Shown piece after piece: positions 1 through 10,326 of a stretch of 64,000 nt of DNA (position 1 is the stretch's first letter; each line of letters begins with the position of its first letter). Where the stretch lies: assembly GCF_041296385.1 (NCBI RefSeq), contig NW_027184079.1, forward strand, positions 558,001-622,000, given 5' to 3'. Both the position numbers and the translations under genes were made by a program. The DNA comes from Aphelocoma coerulescens (taxonomy: Eukaryota; Chordata; Aves; Passeriformes; Corvidae). Below the pieces are notes generated by a model. It was given only the letters and a program-made list of their open reading frames with translations, ran no database searches and was not told the DNA's origin.

Positions 1-138
1 TTTACTCTAGTCTTGTTTTTACTTACCTATATTTTACCTTAACACTATTTCTACATAGTACATTCTCACTTCTAAATGTTAAAGTGATAGATGCGAAAGA
101 CAAAATTTATCGTTCACTCATTTATCACAGGAGGAATG

Positions 139-554
139 TGTTAGCTGCTTGTGTTGCAGTTCACTTGTAATTGTGGTCTATTACCGCAGGCCTGGGCCCT
201 AGGGTGTATCACTGTGTCCCGCAGCCATAGGGAGGAGGAGGAGAGAAGATCCAGCAGGCAGGAATTGTGCACCAAGATTTATTCATTTAATTATTTCACA
301 AACTCTTTTACAGACTTTTTTCTTCATAGTCTAATTGGACAAAGGATCAGCCCCCCCCCTTGGGGTGATTGGCTAAAATCCTAAACCATCCATTGTCAAA
401 ATATTTTTCTACTAGACCATAAACCAGACTTTTCAAGGTTGCAGGTGGCTTGGTTGTTTACATACTCTGCTACCTCTTCTGTGAGAGAGAAAAGTCTCTC
501 ACAGACTTAGAAAATAGCAAGAAAATCCTCGCTAGCAGCATTTTGGTATCTACA
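139..554 (-). repeat. Class II (ERVK-like) LTR, 3' LTR of a deleted provirus
   Basis: On the minus strand a purine tract at about 555-566 is followed by TGTAGATACC, the usual start of an LTR after the polypurine tract, with the first base at 554. The LTR runs leftward and ends near the repeated TGT-containing sequence at 137-166. That outer edge is uncertain by about 30 bp because no second LTR is available to align. Pol fragments of the same orientation lie directly upstream on the minus strand. Confidence 0.7.
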
Positions 555-683
555 ATTCCCCCTTTTTGTTTGATAAGATAACAACTCCACTATTAATCCT
601 AAATAGAAATTTACATCAGTTATTAATTCTAAATATGTCCTTAAGGCTTTAACGATCTGACTCCATAACAAGAAATTTAAAGT

Positions 684-1215
684 TCAGTCTCTGCTTGTGG
701 AAGGACCATCCCAGTCTCTGCTTGTAGAAGGACCATCTGCCTGATGGTCAACATCTTGGTCATCATCAGAAGAGTCTGATGGCTGATGATCTACATTCTG
801 GTGGCCACTTGGATGGTTGGTGTTCTGGTCATCATTTGGAGGTTGCCTGTTCTGCCTCTGGTGCCGTAGGGCAGGGCGAACACATTTTGCAGCTAGCCAC
901 CGTACCCCAGTATCTGTAGAAACGCAAGCATAGCCACGACCCCAAACCATAAGTTCCCGCAGGCCTTCCCACTGGTTAGTGAGTAAATTCCACACCCAGA
1001 CTTTTGCCCAGGGCAGTTGTCTCTTGCCTGCAGATTGCAATGAGAGAAAGTGATTCAGAAGAACAGGATTCTTTGAATTTTGTGGTACCGTAAGGTGATT
1101 AATTGTATACGAGCTTTTGCTAGTCGGCTTCAGTAACCAAATTCAAAGGTTCCTGTGAGAATCGTTGAAAAGCCATGATAACAGCCCTTAATTCAACTAA
1201 CTAAGCAGAGTCTGA
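684..1215 (-). pseudogene. ERVK-like pol remnant: RNase H scrap and integrase C-terminus
   Basis: Minus-strand reading from about 1215 gives a short RNase H-like stretch (LVELRAVIMAFQRF), interrupted by a stop and a frame change. The integrase C-terminal domain follows in the open stretch 1040-684, recognisable by KVWVWNLLTNQWEG, GRGYACVSTDTGVRW and AAKCVRPAL, the pattern of betaretrovirus-like integrases. A low-complexity acidic tail of HQ, DD and STSRD repeats ends the frame at 684. The RT core and the integrase catalytic core are absent, so the element cannot encode a working polymerase. Family assignment rests on these motifs only. Confidence 0.8.
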
Positions 1216-1219
1216 CTCG

Positions 1220-1770
1220 GATTGGTGTGTTAATCAACCACTGCAAAGGCAGTGTAGGATACTGTGCACCTTTGCGCACAGTGACCCCTGCTAAAAATTT
1301 GTCCCGATCCGTATGCCCCAGGCTGCCAACACATCCCGTCCCCAAAGGTTAAGGGAAGTGGTAGTAACATAAGGCCTAATTGTAGCTGTGTGCCCCTCTG
1401 AGTCCTTCACCGTCACAGGCCGTTTGCTTCAATAGCTCTGTGTGGTTCATCCTCATCCTGTGATGGCCGATCCCACTGGGGGTAAAGGCCATGAGGGAGG
1501 CCACGCAGAGAAGGAGATGATAGTTACATCAGCACCAGTATCAATCAAACCTTGAAGCTGAGTCCAGGGCGGACGGGCGTTCGGCAGGATCAGGGTACAC
1601 GTCATCTGTGGCCTTTGGTCAGAGATGTCTGCAGTCCAGAAGGCCTGCAGAAGTCCTGTAGATCCACTGCTGTTATCTTTGTGAGTTTGTTGTTCTATCC
1701 TGGGGACACAAGACTTAAAAGGCACTAATTTAGCAAGGCAGGTCTTTTCAGGAATAGTTACAGGGGGTTT
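1220..1770 (-). pseudogene. ERVK-like protease remnant with the first residues of RT
   Basis: The minus-strand open stretch 1725-1453 contains LIDTGADVTII, the retropepsin active-site signature in its class II form, preceded by TCTLIL. Beyond 1453, in another frame, come TTTSLNLWGRDVLAAWG, the protease C-terminus, and TLPLQWL, resembling the N-terminus of a betaretroviral RT. The sequence then jumps straight to RNase H, so about a whole RT is missing. It is a condensed, non-functional remnant of a provirus whose 3' LTR lies at 139-554. Confidence 0.8.
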
Positions 1771-2088
1771 TCAAATTCCCTATAAAACTGAGGACAAGGC
1801 TCCGAGGAGCGGATTCCCATCAATCCGACCTCATCCTCATCCTATCGCATTAAACCTGTTAGAAGCCAGACCTGAACAGCCCCTCTCTTCCTTTGTCTCT
1901 GAGCTAACGTGAGCCGACATCAACGGCTCCTGCCGTGTTTCCCTCTGCAAAGAAGCCAGCTAGCTAGCCCAGCAAGCTCTTTTCCTGATCCCGAAGTCGC
2001 TTCAGCGACGCGTGGAGGTAACGCAGCTGGACTGTCTCTGACCAGGGGCACGCCAGAGTCAGTGCCTCGAGCACCAAACGCTGCGTTA
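1771..2088. other. Unassigned segment outside the palindrome arm
   Basis: Lies between the ERVK pol remnant and the start of inverted-repeat homology at 2089. It has only short open stretches on both strands and no motif I recognise. It could be more of the ERVK element or host DNA. The right arm (37319 onward) has unrelated sequence here, so it is outside the palindrome. Confidence 0.5.
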
Positions 2089-2798
2089 TTGGACATTGAA
2101 GGTTCAGGCTAAGGAGAATCCAAAACGTGGACAGCATCTCCCTTCTGCTGGAAGCCTTGAAGTTCACCACTGCAGTCTGCAGCCTACACAGATCATGTGA
2201 GTATTGTAAAAGTTCTCCAAGGAAGAGCAAGAACGAGGCTAATGCATGCACACAAACGCTGATCAAAAGCACTTGATGCTCTTGGACAAAAATAGGGAAC
2301 CTTCACTTTTGGAAAGACAAGGTGACTATGGTTGTCTCTACAGTACTAGTAGGAAAATATCCCTGAAGTTTTGCAAAACCTCTTTTCAGGGGTTTGTTAA
2401 CTTCATCTTTGTTAAGAACTGGGGAACACAGGGAGACCTGTCACTTTTTTTGCAGAATGCCATAGAAACTGCTACACTCACTTCAACAACAGTCCAAGTA
2501 ACCTTCTCTGCAAATACTGACCATTTGCAGTTCTGGTTGATACAAGCCCCCATTACCTAAGAAAGGAACAACTCGGCAAGCAGTTTGCATAGATGAACAA
2601 CTTAGCACGACTGCGGCTGATGACATGCCCTGACCTTTTTTGCCTTCAGCTATGGGTGCCGTACCCTCCTACCCTCACACATGCCACTCAAAGATCCACC
2701 TGTGACAGCAACTGTGCCAAGCCGCCACCCTTCTTCAGCACCATCGCACCTACCACAAGGTAGCTGAATCAGAGGGAAAAGGAGGTCGCCAATGGAGG
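2089..2798. repeat. Outer segment of left palindrome arm
   Basis: Matches 36589-37318 in reverse complement up to the 4 bp insertion site of ERV-1. Homology ends sharply at 2089 (right-arm partner 37318), where the sequences become unrelated. The right arm has about 20 extra bases near 36690. No gene is recognised; the longest open stretch (2246-2560, + strand) has no known domain and is matched by antisense open frames. Confidence 0.85.
2795..2798. other. Target-site duplication, 5' side of ERV-1 (GAGG)
   Basis: GAGG directly before the 5' LTR. The unoccupied right-arm site has a single CCTC (GAGG in reverse complement) at 36589-36592 and the 3' side carries GAGA. A 4 bp duplication is what gammaretroviral integrases make. 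Confidence 0.8.
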
Positions 2799-3455
2799 TG
2801 TTATAAACATATATTATATTGGCTTCTCGCAAAGTATAAAGTAGATATTATATAATGTTAGAAATGCTTTTTGCTGTGTGGATGTAGTTTTCTTTTTAGC
2901 AAGAATGTTAGCAAGTGTGAGCACGTAAGATAACCTCCAAACGAACAGAGGATGAGGCCCGAAAAGCTGCTAATCAACACTTTGTCTAGGGAGCAAAAGG
3001 GCCCAAAGGCTACTCCGCCCGGAGAACGGGCGGCCAGGAGAGTCCGGGAGATTTTATCACCACTCTGCCCGGAGAGACGAAGAGGCCCAAAGCTGCAATC
3101 AGCCCTGTCTGTCTGGAGAATTAAGAAATCCACCCTACCATCGACTCTTGCCTAGCGGGCCCAACCCCAAGAATCAAGAGAAATAAAACCACAAGGCAGA
3201 AGACTACGCATGCTCTAAAAAGGCGGAACCAAGGAGTGGCCATGCAGAACAGCTCCAGGAAAAGTTTTAATATGAATAAAGAACAGACAGTAAAAATGGT
3301 ATAAAAAAGACTCACCTCTGGCATCAGGTGTGCTCTTGGCAGAGCACCAAGGCACCCGGCCATTACCCCGTTGCTTTATTTGATGTGTCTCTTATTGTCT
3401 TTATATTAAACCCTTTAAATTCTCACGAGTTCACGAGTGAACCTCGTTTTTCACA
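2799..3455 (+). repeat. ERV-1 5' LTR, copy 1
   Basis: Starts TGTTATAAAC and ends TTTTTCACA (TGT...ACA). A TATA box (TATAAAAAAG) lies at 3300-3309 and an ATTAAA poly(A) signal at 3405-3410, implying a U3 of about 530 bp, an R near 95 bp and a short U5. Two features are private to this LTR. It lacks a 4 bp TCTC in the T-rich tract near 2890, and near 3421-3440 it has a duplicated CACGAGTT/CACGAGTG where the other three LTRs have CACAGGAGAGTG. Confidence 0.93.
3300..3309 (+). promoter_or_regulatory. TATA box of ERV-1 5' LTR
   Basis: TATAAAAAAG about 105 bp before the ATTAAA signal, the usual U3/R spacing. The same box is at 12707 in the 3' LTR. In copy 2 the 5' LTR box is at about 4.09 kb into the same relative place (near 44085). 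Confidence 0.7.
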
Positions 3456-4367
3456 ATTAAGGGCTCGTCCCGGAGCTACACCTCGCCTCTGAAAAGCGTG
3501 GGAGGATTCAAGAAGCAAGGGTAAGGCGCCTCCCGCCCAAGTTGGCAGGACCTTTGCTTAGCATCCTCTGGCGTGATTTGGTGGCAGCAGGGCAACACCC
3601 GGAGGACAAGAAAGACACAAAAATAAAGCAAATGAAAGAGAGCGCTCTCGACAAAAATCCCACAGACACTGGAAAAGAAACAGGACTGGGAAGTATTGTC
3701 CAAAGAAAAAGGGGGTGGTTACGGGAGATGAGCGTGTGTGAATGAGACGTGGGCTGGTTGCCCCCAGATCTGCGAAGCGAGTGTGGCAGTCTCTGAGTGC
3801 TGCCGTTCCGTCTTGTTCACGAGAACAGCGGCCAGCGAGGAGACAAAGCGAGAGATAAGCGGAGTGAAAGAATCTCCGGGGGTGACTGGGACGGGGTCCC
3901 AGAGAAGGGGTTGCAAAGTGGGAGCTACCCCCCCATATGCTGGGTTGAGGAAAACTCCAAGAGCACCCAGGGCCTAAAAGTACCCCAAGAGAGGTTGGGG
4001 TTTGGATGCTAGCAATGCTGGGTTGAGGGAAATCCAAGAGCACCCAGAATCCTAAGGATTATATCATACCCATGGGTGGATACTAACAAGTGACTTGAAA
4101 GAGGTACCTTATTATTCTGTTGTGAGTAGGAATGAGTGAGTGAACAAATATTAAAAAAGAGTGAATGTGTGAATGAAAAACTGTGTAATTCGAAGTTAAC
4201 TTTGTTTTTGGGGAAGGTGGGCTCTAATAAATTTTTTGGTGTTTTTTGTACTGTGAAAGGGTGGGTAGTATTTTACAGCAGTGAAGATTGGTGTTTTAAA
4301 GGAATGAATTAGTATTTCAAAGGGGGGGATAAATTGGTATTTTGAGTAATAGAGAACTCCTGGGAAA
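3456..4367 (+). other. ERV-1 leader: primer-binding site, splice donor and packaging-type region
   Basis: Directly after the LTR, AAGGGCTCGTCCCGGAG (about 3459-3475) resembles the tRNA-Pro primer-binding site of gammaretroviruses, but the obligatory leading TGG reads TAA. AAGG|GTAAGG at 3517-3526 is a good candidate for the major splice donor feeding env mRNA. A direct repeat of about 33 bp (TGCTGGGTTGAGG...AGCACCCAG) occurs at 3938-3970 and 4016-4049. No gene is seen here; short open frames are unsupported. Confidence 0.75.
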
Positions 4368-6240
4368 ATGGGACAACAACCTAGTAAATTAAGTTCAAAT
4401 TATAAAAGGGTGCCAGAGGATATACCCCGAGACAGTCCCCTCGGGGTCAAACTCGCAAACTGGGAAACTGATCCTTCTACAAAAGGAAAAGAGAAAGTAA
4501 AAATGATTCAATTCTGCATGAAAGAGTGGGTAAAAAAGGAAATCAGATCTGATCATGTGTACTGGCCAAAATACGGGTCTGATGAGGCATGGATTTGCCA
4601 GGCTCTAAATGTATTTGTAAATTCAAAAGAGCCATCTCACCCTGAGGAGAGAGAATATGCTTCTTGCTGGACAGGAATTACAAAACCTCTGGGAACCAAA
4701 GTCTTCAAAATATCAGAAACCGCAGAGGAAAAGCAAACAGAAGAGAAAAAAGGCTGAGACCCTTTAGAAGTATTGCCTCCGCCGCCAGCACCAGAAGCTG
4801 CCCTCCTCCCCCTGGCTCCGGGGCTTCCCCCGCCAGCCCCCCCTCCGCCCGCACCGGGGGCCTTTCCCCCGGCAGCCCTCCCGCCCCAATGGAGCTGGGG
4901 GGGAGCCCTGCCCCCGCCCATGCCGGGGATCCCACCCTTCCCATATATCTCGGGAATCCCAGCACCCTCAATTGCATCAAGGGAAAGGTCACACGTCCCG
5001 GCTTCAGCCCCTACCTCTCCTGCCTTGAGAAACCCGGCTTTAGCCCCGGTGCCCGCCTCCTGTGCTCCGGAATATCTGGCTTCACTGCCATACCCCACCC
5101 CCACCCTATTCAGCTTCAGCGCCAGACTTTGAATCTGCCCCTCCTCCCCAGGGGAGTTCGGTGCTTTCTTCCCAAATCAACCCTCTTCTTAACGAAGGAG
5201 CACCATACCAGAATACAGGAGGTGCCATTAAGGCTCCGAGGCAGCCCAACAAGCCCTCCATTGCTAAACAAACAGAGGGAAGCCGAGAAATTCATTTCTT
5301 TCCGTTAAGAGAAGTACCTACGGGAGGAGGGGGAAGCGGCTTTGTGAGTGCTCCTCTAACCTCTACAGAGGTTAGGAATTTCAAAAAAGAAATTAAAGGA
5401 TTATTAGAAGACCCCATAGGTACAGCTGAAATGTTGGACCAGTTCTTAGGTCCCAACATTTTCACTTGGGAAGAAATGCAATCAATAATGAAAATAATAT
5501 TCTCCCAAGAAGAAAGAGAAATGATTAGAATTGCTGGAATAAAAATTTGGGGAAAAGAAAACCAACAAGGTCCACCCGGGGATCAGAAAATGCCCATTAC
5601 ACCTCCTAACTGGAACCAAAATGATGAAGCTGGGAGGGGACATATGAATGATTATTGTAATTTGATAATCAAGGGAATAAAAGAGGGGGCACTCTGAGGA
5701 CAAAATGTCAGAAAGGCCTTTGAGGGGCAGCAAGGGAAGGAAGAAACCCCGACTGAGTGGCTGGAGAGGCTCCGAAAGAATATGAAACAATATTCTGGGA
5801 GAGACCCGGAGTCCCTAGCAGGGCAAGCCCTGCTAAGAGTTAACTTTGTCACTCATGCCTGGCCAGATATTAGAAAAAAATTGGAAAAAATAGAAGATTG
5901 GTATGAGAAACCATTACAAGACCTAGTAAGGGAAGCTCAAAAGATATATATGTCCGGAGGGATGAAGAAAAAGCCAAAGTGGGAGCAAAGATCATGATAG
6001 CCACTATGCGAGAGAGTACCTTCCAAAAAAAATCTAAAGCCCTCAGGTAACACTCCTAAACATTCCAGATTCAGAAATGGTGGAAAAGAGAAAAATAAAA
6101 CCTCAGCACAATCAAGATTCCAAGAACAACCCAGGGATGCCTGTTTCTATTGCAAGGAAGAAGGGCATTATCAAAGAGAATGCCCCCACCTGAGGAGGGA
6201 TCTGAAAAGATTTCAAGAGACACGCACAGAAGAAAAATAG
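4368..6240 (+). pseudogene. gag: ERV-1 gag, copy 1 (broken)
   Basis: Retroviral structural polyprotein. It starts at 4368 with MGQQPSKL, a myristoylation-type start, followed by a matrix domain to about residue 129. A proline-rich p12-like region follows at 4773-5130. Then comes a capsid with the major homology region (about 5741-5775, TPTEWLERL) and a nucleocapsid with one CCHC knuckle, CFYCKEEGHYQREC, at 6142-6183. The frame ends in TAG at 6238-6240, with pol continuing in the same frame, as in gammaretroviruses. Breaks are TGA at 4755-4757, a 14 bp loss near 5107 relative to copy 2 that shifts the frame inside the proline-rich region, TGA at 5695-5697, and TGA-TAG at 5995-6000. Not translatable as a polyprotein. 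Confidence 0.9.
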
Positions 6241-7368
6241 GGAAATCATGGGCTCTATTTTTGGGGGGATAAATACCATCTGGAGCCTTTGATAACTTTA
6301 AAAGTAGGCCCCGAAGAGGAAGTATTGGAATTTATAGTTGACACTGGGGCAGAAAAGACTTGTGTGATGAATATTCCAAAAGGGAGTAATGATATGGTAA
6401 AAGTAACAGGAGCAAAGGGGGAAGGATTTAAGGTCTCTGTCATTAAAGATGTGGTTATTGAAGGGGAAACAAAAATAGGGATAGGGGATGCTTTGTTAGC
6501 TCCTGAGGCTGGCAGCAATTTATTGGGAAGGGATTTACAAATCCAACTGGGGATTGGAGTCATACCAGAAGAAGGGAAAATGACGGCCAAAGTGTTTAAA
6601 CTTAGCCAAGAAGATGAAAGCAAAATTAACAGAGAGGTTTGGGCTAGGGAAGGGAATAGGGGTGGACTAGATCTTGACCCCATAAGGGTCACAATTGAAA
6701 AAGAAGAAGGTCCCATTTGTGTACATCAGTACCCTATATCTTTAGAAGGGAGAAAAGGCTTAAAACCAGTGATAGAAGAATTAATAAAGGATGGGACACT
6801 AGAACCTTGTAAATCCCCTCATAATAGCCCTATTCTCCCAGTAAAGAAATCTGATGGAAATTATAAATTAGTGCAAGATTTAAGAGAAGTAAACAAAAGA
6901 ACACGGGCCTGCTACCCTATGGTTCCTAATCCCTGCACTCTTTTAAGCAAAATTCCACCTCAACATCAGTGGTTTAGTGTGGTAGATCTTAAAAATGCCT
7001 TTTGGGCCTGCCCACTGGCAGAGGAAAGCCGAAATATTTTTGCCTTTGAATGGGAAGATCCAAACACAGGGAAAAAGAACCAGTTGAGGTGGACTAAACT
7101 GCCACAGGGCTATTGTGAGGCCCCAAATTTATTTGGGCAAGCCTTGGGAGAAATACTACAAACCTTCCCCACTCCCCCAGGAATACAATTTATCCAATAT
7201 GGAGATGACCTTCTAATATCAGGAGAAGATGAAATGAAAGTTAAAGGAGCTACCATAAAGCTTCTAAATTTTCTTGGGAAAAAGGGACTAAAGGCATCAA
7301 AAAGGAAATTACAGTTTGTGGAATCAGAAGTAAAATATCTCGGCCACCTGATAAGCAAAGGTAGCTGA
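6241..7368 (+). pseudogene. pol: ERV-1 pol: protease and most of reverse transcriptase, copy 1
   Basis: Read-through frame from gag; first Met at 6289. Retropepsin active site FIVDTGAEKT with DTG at 6340-6348. The protease lacks a 9 bp (three-residue) segment near 6383 present in copy 2. RT motifs in order are LVQDLREVNKRT, FSVVDLKNAFW, LPQGYCEAPN and the catalytic YGDD at 7198-7209 (a Gly where many gammaretroviruses have Val). The frame stops at TGA 7366-7368 just after KYLGHLISKG, before the thumb and connection regions, which continue in the same frame beyond it. Both unit copies share this stop, so it predates their duplication. Confidence 0.9.
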
Positions 7369-8340
7369 CAACTAAGTCCTGAAATAATTACAGGGATTTT
7401 ATCCCTCCCTCCTCCCTCTTCAAAAAAGGAGGTTAGGAGACTGCTGGGGCTACTGGGATATTGCAGATTATGGATTGAAAGATATACACAAGCAGTAAAA
7501 TTTTTATATGAAAAATTAACAGGGGGAGACAATATACAATGGACCAAAGATGATGATGATAATAAATTAGAAAAACTGAAGTTGAAACTAGCCTCGGTAC
7601 CAGCCCTAAGCTTACCCTCACTAGAAAAACCCTTTCATTTATATGTGAATGCAGAAAATGGAGTAGCTCATGGTGTATTAGTCCGGGAATGGGGAGGGGT
7701 GAGAAGACCAATAGCTTATTTAGCTAAACTATTGGACCCAGTAAGCCGTGGCTGGCCAGTATGCATTCAAGCCATAGCAGCTACCGCTATTTTGGTGGAG
7801 GAGAGCCGTAAGCTCACCTTTGGAAGTAAACTGATTGTATACACACCCCATGCGGTCCGAAATGTGCTAAATCAAAAAGCTGAAAAATGGTTAACAGACT
7901 CCAGGCTATTAAAATATGAAGCAATTCTGATTGACAGTAATGATCTAACTATAGAAGCAAGCAAAAGCCTCAATCCGGCCCAATTCCTGTATGGAGAACC
8001 AAAAGATGACCTGGCACATGATTGCTTAGAAATTACTCAATACCAAACAAAAGTTCGAGAAGATCTAGCTGAACAAGCCCTCTTAGAAGAGGAAAGAATA
8101 TATGTGGATGGTTCATCCAGATGCTTGCAAGGAAAAAGAATGTCAAGATATGCCTTAGTCGATGGGATAAATATGCAGGCCATCGAAAAAGGAAAACTAC
8201 CTTCAAATTGGTCGGCGCAGTCTTGTGAATTATACGCTCTAAAGAGAGCACTGGAGCATTTAGCACACAAAAAGGGGACCGTCTATACTGATTCAAAGTA
8301 CATACCTTTGGAAAGATCTGGGAAGAAAGGGGTTTACTAA
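7369..8340 (+). pseudogene. pol: ERV-1 pol: RT connection and RNase H, copy 1
   Basis: Continues the pol frame after the 7366 stop. Connection-type sequence (RRLLGLLGYCRLW, then the long open stretch from 7582) leads to RNase H with YVDGSS (Asp codon 8107-8109), a CELYALKRAL helix supplying Glu, and YTDSKY. Immediately after YTDSKY a short deletion shifts the frame. The open stretch runs out at 8338-8340 while the homologous sequence (HTFGKIWEERG) continues in the frame used by integrase. The lesion is shared by both copies. Confidence 0.87.
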
Positions 8341-8384
8341 ATTCAAAGGGGAAAGAACTGATACATGAAGGCCTGATTTCAGAA

Positions 8385-9749
8385 GTGTTGGAAGCATTAA
8401 AATTGCCTGAAGAAATAGCCGTAGTGCATATCAAAGGACACCAAGAAGGGATGACCCCAGAAATAAGAGGGAATAACCTAGCAGACCAAGAAGCCAAAGA
8501 TGCAGCAGAAAATGGGACTGAACCAATTCTGTTAATCCTGACCCCAGAAAGGGGAGAATTGGAAATCCCCAAATTTAGTAAAGAAGAAGAAAAAGAATTA
8601 TTTAAGATAGGGGGAGAACAAGATCAATCTGGAAAACGGAAACTTCCTGATGGGAGACAGTTACTTAATAAGCCACTCACTAAGAGAATATTAGAAGATA
8701 TGCATCAAAAAACTCATTGGGGTACTCAAGCTAGCTTGTGTGATCATTTTCTAAAAAATTATGGGTGTATTGGAATCTTTGGGGTAGCAAAACAAATAAC
8801 TGGGAACTGTAGAACTTGCCAAAGAGTGACTAGGAAAATAATGAGAAAAACAACATTAGGAGGCCGTGAGTTAGCTCTGCGACCATTCCAAAGTATCCAA
8901 GTAGATTTCACTAAACTTCCTCAAATACAGAGATGGAAGTTCCTATTAGTAATAGCAGACCACCTAACTTGTTGGGTAGAAGCAGTTCCTGCTACTAGAG
9001 CTACAGCTAACATAGTATGCAAAACCCTTCTGGAACAAATTATTCCCAGATATGGAATGGTTAATAAAATAAACTCAGATAGAAGAACACATTTTACATC
9101 CAAAGTCTTACAACAAATAACTCAAGCCTTGGGAATAAAATGGGAATTACATACCCCCTGGCACCCACAAAGTTCAGGCCAAGTAGAAAGAGTGAACCAG
9201 ACTTTGAAAAAAACTTTAACAAAATTAATGATTGAAACTCAAATGTCATGGGTAAAATGCTTACCTTTGGCTCTGTTGAGAGGCCGAACACAGCCCAGGT
9301 CAGACCTGGGAGTGTCTCCTTATGAGATGATGTTCGGATTACCCTTCCTTACTGCTCAACATGAAACAGCCACTTATGAAGTAGGAGAAGTAAGTGTCAA
9401 AAAATATGTCACCGCAATTGCCAGAACACTTGAAAATTTGCGGCTGAAAGGAATGATCCCTCAAACCACAGCTTTGGAGTTCAAAATTCATAATATCCAT
9501 TCAGGGGAATGGGTACTAGTAAAAACATGGAAAGAACAATCTTTGACTCCACAATGGGAGGGTCCTTTTCAGGTACTGCTGATGACTGAGGCCGCAATCC
9601 AGACCAAGGAACGAGGGTAGATCCATGCCAGCAGAATCAAAGGACCTGTAAAAGAACCTGAAGAGTGGACTGTAATATCCAAACCAGGTGATACCAAATT
9701 GATTCTTAAACGGAGACCAGGTGGCAATGAGCTAGAACAATCTAAATAA
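8385..9749 (+). pseudogene. pol: ERV-1 integrase, copy 1 (catalytic core open, C-terminus stopped)
   Basis: Viral DNA-joining enzyme, in the frame set by the RNase H deletion. The N-terminal zinc site is visible as the His pair in DMHQKTHWG and CRTC (8808-8819). The DDE triad is intact: Asp 8904-8906 (VDFT), Asp 9078-9080 (NSDRRTHF), Glu 9186-9188 (GQVERVNQTL). A TAG at 9618-9620 interrupts the C-terminal domain, and the same frame then continues to TAA at 9747-9749. The long open frame (411 codons from a GTG at 8385) reflects decay elsewhere, not an independent gene; no start context of its own is evident. Confidence 0.9.
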
Positions 9750-10326
9750 TCCAAGGGATATGCAAAGAATCACACCTAACTGAGAAGTAAAAGCCAAATT
9801 TATATCAGTGGCCCCTGGACAAATTCTGGGACATCGTGGAGAAGAATATTCTCACTTCAAACAGGAAGGGTTGGGACTGGATCAAACAGGGAACTCTCAT
9901 GTCCTGATTCTAGCCTGTGATTTGTATTAAGAAGGGGGAGAATCACAACTTCCATCAGTGCCACATCATATACCCTGTTTGAATCATTCTAACACGGGGC
10001 ATGCCAACCACGTCAAATATAAGTAATTAATCTAGAGGGAAATTGGCATTTCACACCGTCGACACCCTAGTTGTAAAGGGTGTCAAGCACAAAATCAACC
10101 CCCTATCCAGACAAAATCATAAGCAACAAAAGCAATAACTTTGCTCTGCAGATGGGAATTACTAGTGCCTGTTGAATGGGAAACACCTAAGATACGATAA
10201 GATACTACAGTTAAAAAGGTGCCAAAAGAAATTTGCCTAAAAGCTACAAAGGAAGTGACAAGGAAATAGAGGGCAAGACCGGGTCGGCCACTGTACTCGC
10301 CACCGAGAAGATCCAATACACCTGCT
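9750..10326 (+). other. ERV-1 interval between pol and env, copy 1
   Basis: About 580 bp with many stops in all frames. Gammaretroviral pol and env usually overlap or nearly touch, so this is extra. Short remnants with plausible coding composition exist (for example around 9808-9930 and 10150-10320), but no protein family is recognised. It could be a decayed accessory or extended env leader region, or inserted DNA. Confidence 0.6.

Noticed and set aside
4637..5104. Gly/Ala-rich minus-strand open frame opposite gag
   Set aside because: Shadow of the proline-rich gag region on the opposite strand.
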